From: Streptomyces sp. NBC_01288
GTDB taxonomy: Bacteria; Actinomycetota; Actinomycetes; Streptomycetales; Streptomycetaceae
Length of the DNA stretch: 64,000 nucleotides
Direction: 5' to 3'
Assembly (NCBI RefSeq): GCF_035982055.1
Contig: NZ_CP108427.1
Coordinates: forward strand, 1,798,001 to 1,862,000
A program made the position numbers and the translations under genes. The notes below the pieces were generated by a model. It was not told the origin of the DNA. It worked only from the letters and a program-made list of their open reading frames with translations, and made no database searches. This document shows, piece after piece, positions 44,473 to 53,032 of the stretch. The first letter of the stretch is position 1, and each line of letters starts with the position of its first letter.

Positions 44473-47400
44473 ATGACTCGACCGACTCGACACAAGCAGA
44501 GATCCCCCAGACGGCGCGCGGCCGTCGCCGTGCTCGCCTCCGCCGTGATGGTGCTGGGCCTGCCCGCCGTAGGCGCGCACGCGGCCGGCGGTCCCAACGT
44601 CGCCGCGGACGCGAAGACGACCGCGGGCAGCACCCGCGGCGCGCACAAGGCCACCGCCATCACCGACGGCGACACCGACACCTACTGGCAGGCCGGGAAG
44701 AAGTCGGCCCAGTGGGTGCAGACCGACCTCGGGAAGAGTGAGCGCGTCCGGCAGGTCGTGCTGCGGCTGCCCGAGGGCTGGCAGACCCGTAAGCAGACGC
44801 TGGCGCTCCAGGGCAGCGACGACGGCAAGAGCTTCGCGACGCTCAAGTCGTCGGCGCAGTACGTCTTCAGCCCGGGTGACGACAACACCGTGAAGATCTC
44901 GGTGCCTTCGACCCTGGCCCGGTACGTGCGGGCCGACTTCAGCGCCAACTCGGTCGCCGGTACGGCCCAGTTGGCCGAGATGCAGGTCCTCACGGCCACC
45001 GCCGAGACCGCCAACCTCGCCCAGGGCAAGCCCTTCAGCGAGAGCGGGCACGCCGATGTCTACGGCGCGGCCAACGCCGGTGACGGCAACCGGAACACCT
45101 ACTGGGAGAGCACGAACAACGCGTTCCCGCAGTGGCTCCAGGTCGACCTCGGCTCGTCGGTCAAGGTCAACCAGGTGACGTTGCGGCTGCCCAGTAGCTG
45201 GCCGAGCCGTAACCAGACGCTCAAGATCCAGGGGTCGACCGACAACCAGAACTTCACCGACCTGACGGCCTCGAAGGCGTACACCTTCGACAGTTCCACC
45301 GACCAGTCGACGACCATCGCCTTCGACGCGACGACCACGCGGTACGTGCGGGTGCTGATCACGGCGAACACCGGCTGGCCCGCCGGGCAGGTGTCCGAGC
45401 TGGAGGTCTACGGACCGGCGACCGGTGACACGCAGGCGCCCACCGCGCCGACGAACCTGAGTTACACCGAACCGGCCACCGGGCAGATCGAGTTGAACTG
45501 GGCCGCGGCCACCGACGACACGGCGGTGACCGGCTACGACATCTACGCCAACGGGCAGTTGAGGTCGAGCGTCGCCGGGAACGTCCTGACGTACACGGAC
45601 ACGCAGCCGGCCGGCAGCGACATCACGTACTTCGTGCGGGCCAAGGACGCGGCGGGCAACGTCTCCGCCAACAGCAACAGTGTGACCCGCAAGGGCTCGA
45701 CCGGCGACACCCAGGCCCCGACCGCGCCGGGCAACCTCGCCTACACGCAGTCGGGCAGCGACGTGAAGCTGACCTGGCAGGCGTCGAGCGACAACGTGCA
45801 GGTCACCGGGTACGACATCTACGCGAACGACCAGGTGGTCAAGTCCGTTGCAGGGGACGTGACTTCGTACACCGACACCCCTTCGGCGACTGCCACCGTC
45901 ACCTACTACGTGAAGGCGAAGGACGCCGCCGGGAACGTGTCGGTGGCGAGCAACAGCGTCACCCGGGCCGGTAACGGTGCGGGCTCCGACCTCGCGCAGG
46001 GCAAGCCCATCGAGGCCTCCTCGTACACCTTCACCTATGTCGCCGCGAACGCCAACGACGGCCAGATCGCGACCTATTGGGAGGGCGGGGGCGGTGCCTA
46101 CCCGGCCACCCTCACCACCAAGCTGGGTGCCAACGCCGACCTCAGCCAGGTCGTCGTCAAGCTGAACCCCGACCCCGCGTGGTCGACGCGTACGCAGAAC
46201 ATCCAGGTGCTGGGCCGGGACCAGGACGCGACCGCGTTCACGAGTCTCGTCGCGGCGAAGGACTACGTCTTCAACCCGGCCAGCGGCAACACGGTGACCA
46301 TCCCGGTCTCCGGCGCCGCCGCCGACATCCAGCTCAAGTTCGCCTCCAACACCGGTGCCCCGGGCGGTCAGGTCGCCGAGTTCCAGGTGATCGGCACCCC
46401 GGCCGCCAACCCGGACCTCAAGGTCACCGGCATCACCCACACGCCCGCGGCCCCGGTCGAGTCGGACGCCATCAGCCTGACGGCGACGGTCACCAACAGC
46501 GGCAGCAAGGCGTCCAAGGCCACCGACCTCAACTTCACGCTCGGCGGCACGAAGGCCGCCACGGCGGACGTACCGGCCCTCGCGGCGGGCGCGTCGACGA
46601 CGGTCACGGCGAGCATCGGCACCCGGGACGCGGGGAGTTACCCGCTCGGCGCCGAGGTGGACCCGTCCAACAAGGTCATCGAGCAGAACGAGGGCAACAA
46701 CGTCTACACCGCCCCCGACGCCCTCGTCGTCAAGCCGGTCTCCAGCTCCGACCTGGTCGCCGCGCCGGTCGCCTGGACCCCGTCGAGCCCCTCGGCGGGC
46801 GACAACGTCACGTTCACCGTGGCGATCAAGAACCAGGGTTCGATCGACTCGGCCGCCGGCTCCCACGGCGTCACGCTGACGCTCCTGGACGCCAACGGCG
46901 CCACCGTCAAGACACTCACCGGCTCCTACAGCGGCACGATCGCCGCCGGCCAGACGACCGCACCGGTCAGCCTCGGCTCCTGGACGGCCGTCAACGGCAA
47001 GTTCACCGTCAAGACGGTCATCGCCGACGACACCAACGAACTCCCGGTCAAGCGGACCAACAACACCACCACGCAGAACCTGTTCGTCGGCCGCGGCGCC
47101 GACATGCCCTACGACATGTACGAAGCCGAGGACGGCACAGTGGGCGGCGGCGCCCAGGTCGTCGGACCGAACCGCACCATCGGCGACATCGCCGGGGAGG
47201 CGAGCGGCCGCAAGGCGGTGACCCTCAACTCGACCGGCCAGTACGTCGAATGGACCACCCGCGCGGCGACCAACACCCTGGTCACCCGCTTCTCCATCCC
47301 CGACGGCACCGACACCACCCTCGACGTCTACGTCGACGGCCAGTTCCTCAAGGCCATCGACCTCACCTCCAAGTACGCCTGGCTGTACGGCGCCGAGACC

Positions 47401-48756
47401 GCGCCCGGCAACTCGCCGAGCTCCGGTGCCCAGCGCCACATCTACGACGAGGCGAATCTCCTGCTGGGCAAGACAGTTCCGGCCGGTTCCAAGATCCGGC
47501 TCCAGAAGGACGCGGCCAACACGTCGCCCACGTACGCGATCGACTTCATCAACACCGAGCAGGCGACGGCGACTCCGAACCCCGACCCGGCCGCCTACGT
47601 GGTCCCGGCCGGCTTCGCGCAGCAGGACGTGCAGAACGCGCTCGACACGGTCCGCATGGACACCACGGGCAAGCTCGTCGGCGTCTATCTGCCCGCCGGC
47701 GACTACGAGACCTCCAGCAAGTTGCAGGTCTACGGCAAGGCGGTCAAGGTTGTCGGAGCCGGGTCGTGGTTCACCCGCTTCCACGCTCCCGCCTCGCAGG
47801 AGAACACCGATGTCGGCATCCGGGCCGAGGCCACCGCGAACGGTTCGTCGTTCACCGGCTTCGCCTACTTCGGGAACTACACGTCCCGAATCGACGGTCC
47901 AGGAAAGGTCTTCGACTTCTCCAACGTCTCCAACATCACCATCGACGACATCTGGGTCGAGCACATGGTGTGCATGTACTGGGGCGCCAACACCGACAGC
48001 ATGACCATCAAGAACTCCCGCATCCGTGACACGTTCGCCGACGGCATCAACATGACGAACGGCTCCACGGACAACCACGTCGTCAACAACGACGCCCGGG
48101 CCACGGGTGACGACAGCTTCGCGCTCTTCTCCGCGATCGACGCGGGCGGTTCCGACGAGAAGAACAACCTCTACGAGAACCTGACGTCGACACTCACCTG
48201 GCGTGCGGCCGGTATCGCGGTCTACGGCGGCTTCGACAACACCTTCCGCAACATCAGGGTCGCCGACACCCTGGTCTACTCCGGCATCACGATCTCCTCG
48301 CTGGACTTCGGCTACCCGATGAACGGCTTCGGGACCGATCCGACGACCATCGAGAACGTCTCCCTGGACAGAACGGGCGGCCACTTCTGGGGCTCCCAGG
48401 TCTTCCCGGCCATCTGAGCGTTCTCGGCCTCGAAGGTCTTCCAGGGCATCCGGGTCAACGACGTGGACATCGACAACTCCACGTACGGCGGAGTGATGTT
48501 CCAGACCAACTACGTAGGCGGACAAGCACAGTTCCCGGTGAAGGACACGATCTTCACCGACATCTCCATCACCAACTCCAAGAAGAGCGGAGACGCGTTC
48601 GACGCCAAGTCCGGGTGGGGCATCTGGGCCAACGAACTGCCCGAACCCGGTCAGGGACCCGCCGTCGGGTCGGCGACCTTCGTCAACCTGCGGATGAGCG
48701 GCAACGCCCAGGACATCCGCAACACCACGTCCACCTTCACGATCAACGTCCAGTAA
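44473..48756 (+). pseudogene. Modular secreted GH87 alpha-1,3-glucanase interrupted by one in-frame TGA
   Basis: The gene has 1427 codons. Signal peptide (1-38, ending GLPAVGAHAA); two discoidin/F5-8C modules (~40-180, 181-318); two fibronectin III modules (~319-410, 413-500); a third discoidin-like module (~506-645); two CARDB-like modules (~646-757, 758-870); a CBM35 (YEAEDGTVGGGAQ, ~881-1010); and a GH87 beta-helix with acidic residues in RDTFADGINMTNG and ARATGDDSFALFSA. The frame is continuous except for TGA at 48415-48417 (codon 1315) in GSQVFPAI*AFSASKVFQG, where a Trp (TGG) would fit. The last 112 codons (TYGGVMFQTNYVGG... ending NTTSTFTINVQ) then follow in the same frame. Stopping there removes the end of the catalytic beta-helix. 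A sequencing error or read-through is possible. Confidence 0.88.
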
Positions 48757-48778
48757 CTCCCTCCAGGAGAAGCTGAAG

Positions 48779-48813
48779 CGGGGCCGCCCTTCCTGACGAG
48801 GGCGGCCCCGTTT
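48779..48813. terminator. Terminator between convergent glucanase genes
   Basis: CGGGGCCGCCCT (48779-48790) pairs perfectly with AGGGCGGCCCCG (48799-48810), followed by TTT. It lies 22 bp after the GH87 stop and 20 bp before the GH64 3' end. Confidence 0.85.
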
Positions 48814-48832
48814 CGCGATGTGTCCGTCGTAC

Positions 48833-50185
48833 CTACCAGCCGACGGCGACCAGGAGCCACTGCGGGTTGGCGTGCGAGATGAACGAGGACTGGCCCGCGA
48901 CGTCGTCGTAAGGGAAGCCGTAGGCAAGCTGGTTGATGGCGTTGTCGTGCCAGAACTTGGCGTAGTAGTTCGCGGGCGCCGCCTTGTAGAACTGCGCCGG
49001 GTCGGACTGCTGCGAAGCCGGCAGCGTCGCCACATGCCGGTTGAGTCCGGCACACATGTCAGGGTTGGCGGCCAACGAGCCCGCGCAGCCGAAGATGTCG
49101 GAGGTGGCCGCGTTCACGCCGACCGACTGGGCGTACGACGTGAAGTAGTTGGCGTTGGCGCCGCCCGCGCGGAAGCTCGGGTCGCTGCCGGGCGCGATGA
49201 TCCGGTACGGCGCCTGGGTCTGGGCCAGCACCTTGAACTGGGCCGGCACCGCGTCCGTGAACCGCTGGAAGGTGGTCGCGCGGTCCTCGGCGAAGGTCGC
49301 CCGGTTCTCGCCGACCTCCGTGTCGTAACCGTCCTTGCTGTGCAGGCGCATGGCGAGCTTGAGGCCGAAGGCGTCGACGCGGGTGGTGTTGCCGTTGAAG
49401 ACGTTGCCGCCGACCGTGAACTCGATGAAGTCGTAGTAGGAGCTGGTGGGCGAGCCCAGGTAGAAGTACATGCGGCCCGCGGAGTTGGCGGGCATGTCGA
49501 GGTAGGGCTGCTCGGCGATGGAGTGCGTCTGCCCGTTGAAGCTCCAGTACACCTGGCTGTCCGGGTACTTGCCGTTGGTGCGGTTGAGGATCTTCACCTC
49601 CACGGCGTTGTTGGCCGCCGGGATGTCACTGGTGCTGCCCCAGAAGTCGTCGGGCGGGGTGGTGCTGCCGGGGCCGTAGACCTGGAACTCCCAGAGGGAG
49701 TAGCCCCATTGGGTGGCGCGGGCGGTGCCGTACAGGCGGACGTAGCGGCCGCTGCCGGTGACGGTGAGGTTCTGGGTGCCGCCGGTGGCGGTCGTGGTGG
49801 AGTAGACCGTGGTCCAGGTGGTCGCGTCGGTGGAGGTCTGGATCTGGTAGCCGGTGGCGTACGCGGCCTCCCAGTTGAGCGAGACGCGGGTGATCTGCTG
49901 GACCGTTCCAAGGTCCACCTGAAGCCACTGCGGGTCGGCGAAGGCGGACGACCAGCGGGTGCCGGTGTTGCCGTCGACGGCCGCGCTCGCGGGGAAGGAC
50001 GCGCTCTCGGTCGAGGACGCGGTGGCGGGCCGTCCCTGGGACAGCAACTGGTCGGCGGCGCGGGCGGGTGAGGGGCTCAGGGCGGCGAAGAAGGCGACGA
50101 TCAGGACGACGGCCAGACCGAGAGCCGTACGGGAGCGCACGGCTCCGGTCGGCGGTCTGGCGGATGTACCGGCGGGCATCTGCAC
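48833..50185 (-). CDS. Secreted GH64 beta-1,3-glucanase with N-terminal CBM32-type module
   Basis: The protein is 450 residues from GTG 50185 (GGAG 8 bases upstream). It has a signal peptide (LGLAVVLIVAFFAALSPSPA, cleaved after ARA); a discoidin/CBM32 module (~44-170: LLSQGRPATASSTES, AVDGNTGTRWSSAFADPQW, YVRLYGTARATQWGYSLWEF); and a GH64 domain (VEVKILNRTNGKYPDSQVYW, EFTVGGNVFNGNTTRVDAFG, EVGENRATFAEDRATTFQRF, IFGCAGSLAANPDMCAGLNRH, KFWHDNAINQLAYGFPYDDV). GH64 enzymes release laminaripentaose from beta-1,3-glucan, the main polymer of fungal walls. It faces the GH87 gene and shares a terminator with it. A clear promoter and LacI-type operator precede it. Confidence 0.94.
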   Translation of the reverse strand: MQMPAGTSARPPTGAVRSRTALGLAVVLIVAFFAALSPSPARAADQLLSQGRPATASSTESASFPASAAVDGNTGTRWSSAFADPQWLQVDLGTVQQITRVSLNWEAAYATGYQIQTSTDATTWTTVYSTTTATGGTQNLTVTGSGRYVRLYGTARATQWGYSLWEFQVYGPGSTTPPDDFWGSTSDIPAANNAVEVKILNRTNGKYPDSQVYWSFNGQTHSIAEQPYLDMPANSAGRMYFYLGSPTSSYYDFIEFTVGGNVFNGNTTRVDAFGLKLAMRLHSKDGYDTEVGENRATFAEDRATTFQRFTDAVPAQFKVLAQTQAPYRIIAPGSDPSFRAGGANANYFTSYAQSVGVNAATSDIFGCAGSLAANPDMCAGLNRHVATLPASQQSDPAQFYKAAPANYYAKFWHDNAINQLAYGFPYDDVAGQSSFISHANPQWLLVAVGW

Positions 50186-50206
50186 GGGGGGTCTCCTCAG
50201 CGGGGT

Positions 50207-50253
50207 TGGGAGCGCTCTCCCCGGGTTGTAGTCCCGCCCTCGCCCGTCGTCAA
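50207..50253 (-). promoter_or_regulatory. GH64 promoter overlapped by CebR-like operator
   Basis: On the minus strand: TTGACG (50253-50248), exactly 17 bases, TACAAC (50230-50225). The predicted start of transcription, near 50218, falls inside TGGGAGCGCTCTCC (50207-50220). This is 12 of 14 with the CebR/LacI operator TGGGAGCGCTCCCA that controls cellulose genes in Streptomyces. Repression by an oligosaccharide-sensing LacI-type protein is likely. Confidence 0.8.
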
Positions 50254-50454
50254 CAACTGAAGCCGAATGAACGGCAGTTCGTCGATGCGGGCGCCCAGGG
50301 CCGGGCATCCGTTCAGGACCCGACCACGGATCCTGCTCCGATCGGCCCTCTTCCTCCATCACTTGACGCGTCCGGTACGGACCTTTCCGCAGGTGGCAGA
50401 GTGGTCACCGGAACATCGCACGCACGGCGAGAACAGTCTTGGGAGAGAAGTCCG

Positions 50455-51264
50455 TTGAACTCCGGCACCACGGTCCCCGACAGCTACTACGAGCGCATCG
50501 ACGAGCACCGCTACAAGCCCACCGCCCACGCGGGCGGCGCCTGGGACCCGGACGAGCTGCACTTCAGCCCGCTCGGCGGGCTCGTCGTCCACGCCATCGA
50601 GCGCCGGCTGGCGCAGCGGCCGGGCGGCGACGGGCTCGTGATGGCGCGGATCAGTTACGACATCCTGGGCCGGCTCGCCCTAGACGAGTGCGAGATCCAG
50701 GTGGAGGTGGTCCGCCCCGGCCGCACGATCGAACTGGTCGAAGCCGTGGTGCTGGTCGCCGACCGGCCGGTGGTGCGGGCCCGGGCCTGGTTCCTCGCCG
50801 CGATCGACACCTCCGGCGTCGCGGGCGGCTCCGACGAACGCCTCACCCCTCCCGAGGAGTTGGCCCCCTGGGAGATGAGCGCGCTGTGGCCCGGCGGATA
50901 CATCGCCTCCGTGGACGTACGACCGCTCGCGCCACCCCGGCCGGGCCGTACGACCGCCTGGATCTCCACCCGGCACGCCCTCGTCGCCGGTGAGCCCAGC
51001 AGCCCGCTGGCGTCCTATCTCGCGCTCGTCGACACCGCGAACGGCATCGCCGTACGACAGCCGCCGACCGCCTGGATCTACCCGAACGTCGACCTGACCG
51101 TCCACCTGCACCGCCAACCCGTGGGCGACTGGACCGGGTTGGACACGACGGTCACCTTCGGGCCCACCGGTCAGGGTCTGACGAGCACGGTCCTGCACGA
51201 CGTCGACGGCCCCGTGGGGCACGCGCTACAGATGCTCACCGTGCGGCCCGCGCCCGAGCGGTGA
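50455..51264 (+). CDS. Acyl-CoA thioesterase-like double-hotdog protein
   Basis: The protein is 269 residues from TTG 50455, with GGGAGAG upstream; no ATG exists before residue ~63. The double hotdog fold of TesB-like thioesterases is seen: SYYERIDEHRYKPTAHAGGAWDPDELHFSPLGGLVVHAIERRL, RISYDILGRLALDECEIQVEV and, in the second half, YLALVDTANGIAVRQPPTAWIYPNVDLTVHLHRQPVGDWTG. It should hydrolyse acyl-CoA. It is convergent with a TetR regulator, which may respond to acyl-CoA. The 269-bp upstream gap holds the GH64 promoter and no further gene. Confidence 0.87.
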   Translation: MNSGTTVPDSYYERIDEHRYKPTAHAGGAWDPDELHFSPLGGLVVHAIERRLAQRPGGDGLVMARISYDILGRLALDECEIQVEVVRPGRTIELVEAVVLVADRPVVRARAWFLAAIDTSGVAGGSDERLTPPEELAPWEMSALWPGGYIASVDVRPLAPPRPGRTTAWISTRHALVAGEPSSPLASYLALVDTANGIAVRQPPTAWIYPNVDLTVHLHRQPVGDWTGLDTTVTFGPTGQGLTSTVLHDVDGPVGHALQMLTVRPAPER

Positions 51265-51300
51265 GCGCGGTTCGTTTGCCGTGCGGAAGCGGGAGGCGTC

Positions 51301-52008
51301 TCAACTCGCCGCGGAGACCGCTTCCCAGGTCGCCTCGGGGTCGAGGTGCAGTGCCGGCCGGGCCCGCTTGAACTCGGCGGCCAGCGCCTCGACGTCCGGG
51401 AGTCCGTCGACGGACGCGGCGAAACCGCGGAACAGGGTCGAGCAGTACTCGGCGGACAGGAACGCGGCGTCCCACCGGCCCTCCGGCCGCACCCACTGGT
51501 AGGTGTGGTGGTGGAGGTTGACGAACTGCCGGGTGGCCAGGTCGAGTTCGACCGCGCGGAAGGTCCCCTCCTCGACGGCCTCCGTGAGCAGGCCGGTGAT
51601 CAGCCGCTCGAAGTCGGCGCGTTGGCGCAGCACCGTCTCCAACTCCGCGCCGCCGAGGCTGCGGTAGTCGTGCTCGTAGACCCAGATGTGGTCGAGCCGG
51701 CGGAAGATGATCGTCAGCAACGACTCGGACAGCAGCCGCAGTCGCAGCAGGGGCGTCTCGTCGAGGGCCGCGATCTCCTGGGCGCGGGCCAGCAGCGGTC
51801 CGAGGACCCGGGACTGGATCTCGATGAGCAGGTTCTCCTTGGAGCCGATGTAGTAGTACAGGGCGCCTTTGGCGAGTCCGACCGCGCGGCCCAGGTCGTT
51901 GATGGAGGTCGCCGCGTAGCCCTGCCGCGCGAACAGGGAGGCGGCGGTGTCGATGATCTTCTGGCGTCTGATCTCGAAGCCCGGCCCGTGACCCGGCGGT
52001 CCTGGCAT
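51301..52008 (-). CDS. TetR/AcrR-family regulator
   Basis: A 235-residue protein. The N-terminal helix-turn-helix is RRQKIIDTAASLFARQGYAATSINDLGRAVGLAKGALYYYIGSKENLLIEI. The C-terminal ligand domain is of the TetR_C type (YQWVRPEGRWDAAFLSAEYC). ATG 52008 has GGGGAGAG upstream. It is similar to acyl-CoA-sensing KstR/FadR-like repressors in the helix-turn-helix only; the ligand is unknown. The convergent thioesterase is a reasonable but unproven target. Confidence 0.92.
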   Translation of the reverse strand: MPGPPGHGPGFEIRRQKIIDTAASLFARQGYAATSINDLGRAVGLAKGALYYYIGSKENLLIEIQSRVLGPLLARAQEIAALDETPLLRLRLLSESLLTIIFRRLDHIWVYEHDYRSLGGAELETVLRQRADFERLITGLLTEAVEEGTFRAVELDLATRQFVNLHHHTYQWVRPEGRWDAAFLSAEYCSTLFRGFAASVDGLPDVEALAAEFKRARPALHLDPEATWEAVSAAS

Positions 52009-52144
52009 GTCTGCTCTCCCCTGTGTGACGACGTGCGGACCGTCCCGGGCCCGCACGGGCGCCGGATCGTGGCACGCCCAGGGCATCGCACCACACCGGC
52101 ACCGGCTCCGCGCAAGGGGACCAACAACAGGAGACGTACCGCTT

Positions 52145-52870
52145 TCAGGCGGTGCGGCTCGCGATCACCCACTTCGACGGCAGTTCGATACGCGCGCCGT
52201 CCGCGGTGAACTCGGTGGTGATCAGCGGCAGTTCGCCGCTCGCGATGACGGTGAGGCCGGCCGCGCGCAGGAGTTCCGGCACCTCGTCGTCGGGCACCTC
52301 GCCGGGGGCGATGCCGTGGCGGAGGACCGGGGCGAGTTTCGCCGGCGGGCCCGCCGGGTCCTGGGCCAGTTCGCCGAGGATCGGGCGGGCGGCCTCGGAG
52401 AGTTCGACGAGGAAGGCGTGGCCGCGCTCGCCGATGAGCGTGGCGATTCCTTCCACCAGCGGCTGCCGGTCGTCGGGCTCGACCTGGTGCAGTACGCCCC
52501 TCATGTAGACGTTGGCGTCGCCGAGTTCGGCGTGCAGGGTCTCGACCTCGGTCTTGTCGGCGGCGTCCAGCAGTCGGTAGGCCGCCTGCCCCGCCGGGTC
52601 GTCGTGCCGGGCGTGGTCGAGGGCCGCGGCGGACAGGTCGGCGCCGACGACATGGCTGAACCGGTCGGCGAGGAACCGGGTCTGCGTGCCGTTGCCGCAG
52701 CCGAGGTCCACCATCTGAAGGCCGGGGTCGCGCAACTTAGGCTCGAACAGGGCGAGATGGAGCCCCACTGTCTGCGCCGCGGCCGCGTCCCAGAAGACGG
52801 CTCCCTGTCCGTCGGGCGCCTCGCGCCAGAAACCTTCCCAGGCCTCCCGGTACCGACTGGTCACGCTCAT
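52145..52870 (-). CDS. Class I SAM-dependent methyltransferase
   Basis: The protein is 241 residues from ATG 52870 (GGGGAG upstream). Motif I is MVDLGCGNGTQTRFLADRFSHVVGADLSAAALDHA, with YMRGVLHQVEPDDRQPLVEGI and HAFLVELSEAA later. It begins SVTSRYREAWEGFWREAP. A methyltransferase of this length beside a TetR gene is often a small-molecule enzyme, but the substrate is unknown. It lies 136 bp upstream of the TetR gene on the same strand. Confidence 0.88.
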   Translation of the reverse strand: MSVTSRYREAWEGFWREAPDGQGAVFWDAAAAQTVGLHLALFEPKLRDPGLQMVDLGCGNGTQTRFLADRFSHVVGADLSAAALDHARHDDPAGQAAYRLLDAADKTEVETLHAELGDANVYMRGVLHQVEPDDRQPLVEGIATLIGERGHAFLVELSEAARPILGELAQDPAGPPAKLAPVLRHGIAPGEVPDDEVPELLRAAGLTVIASGELPLITTEFTADGARIELPSKWVIASRTA

Positions 52871-53032
52871 GCCCAACTCCCCAGGATGCGAGGCCGTTCC
52901 GCCATAAGTGACGGGCCAGTACGGTCTATCGCGCCCCGGTCCTGCTCACAAGCACACGGCGCATTCCTTCACCGCTCTTTCGACCGGTGTACGCCGTTGT
53001 GCGCCCCTTGTGCCCCGCCTGTCGCGCCCGCT

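Noticed and set aside
44209..49053. A 1614-codon open frame on the minus strand opposite the GH87 gene
   Set aside because: It is an antisense shadow caused by strong third-position G/C bias; its translation is low-complexity Gly/Val/Arg with no domain, and the plus strand holds a clear modular enzyme.
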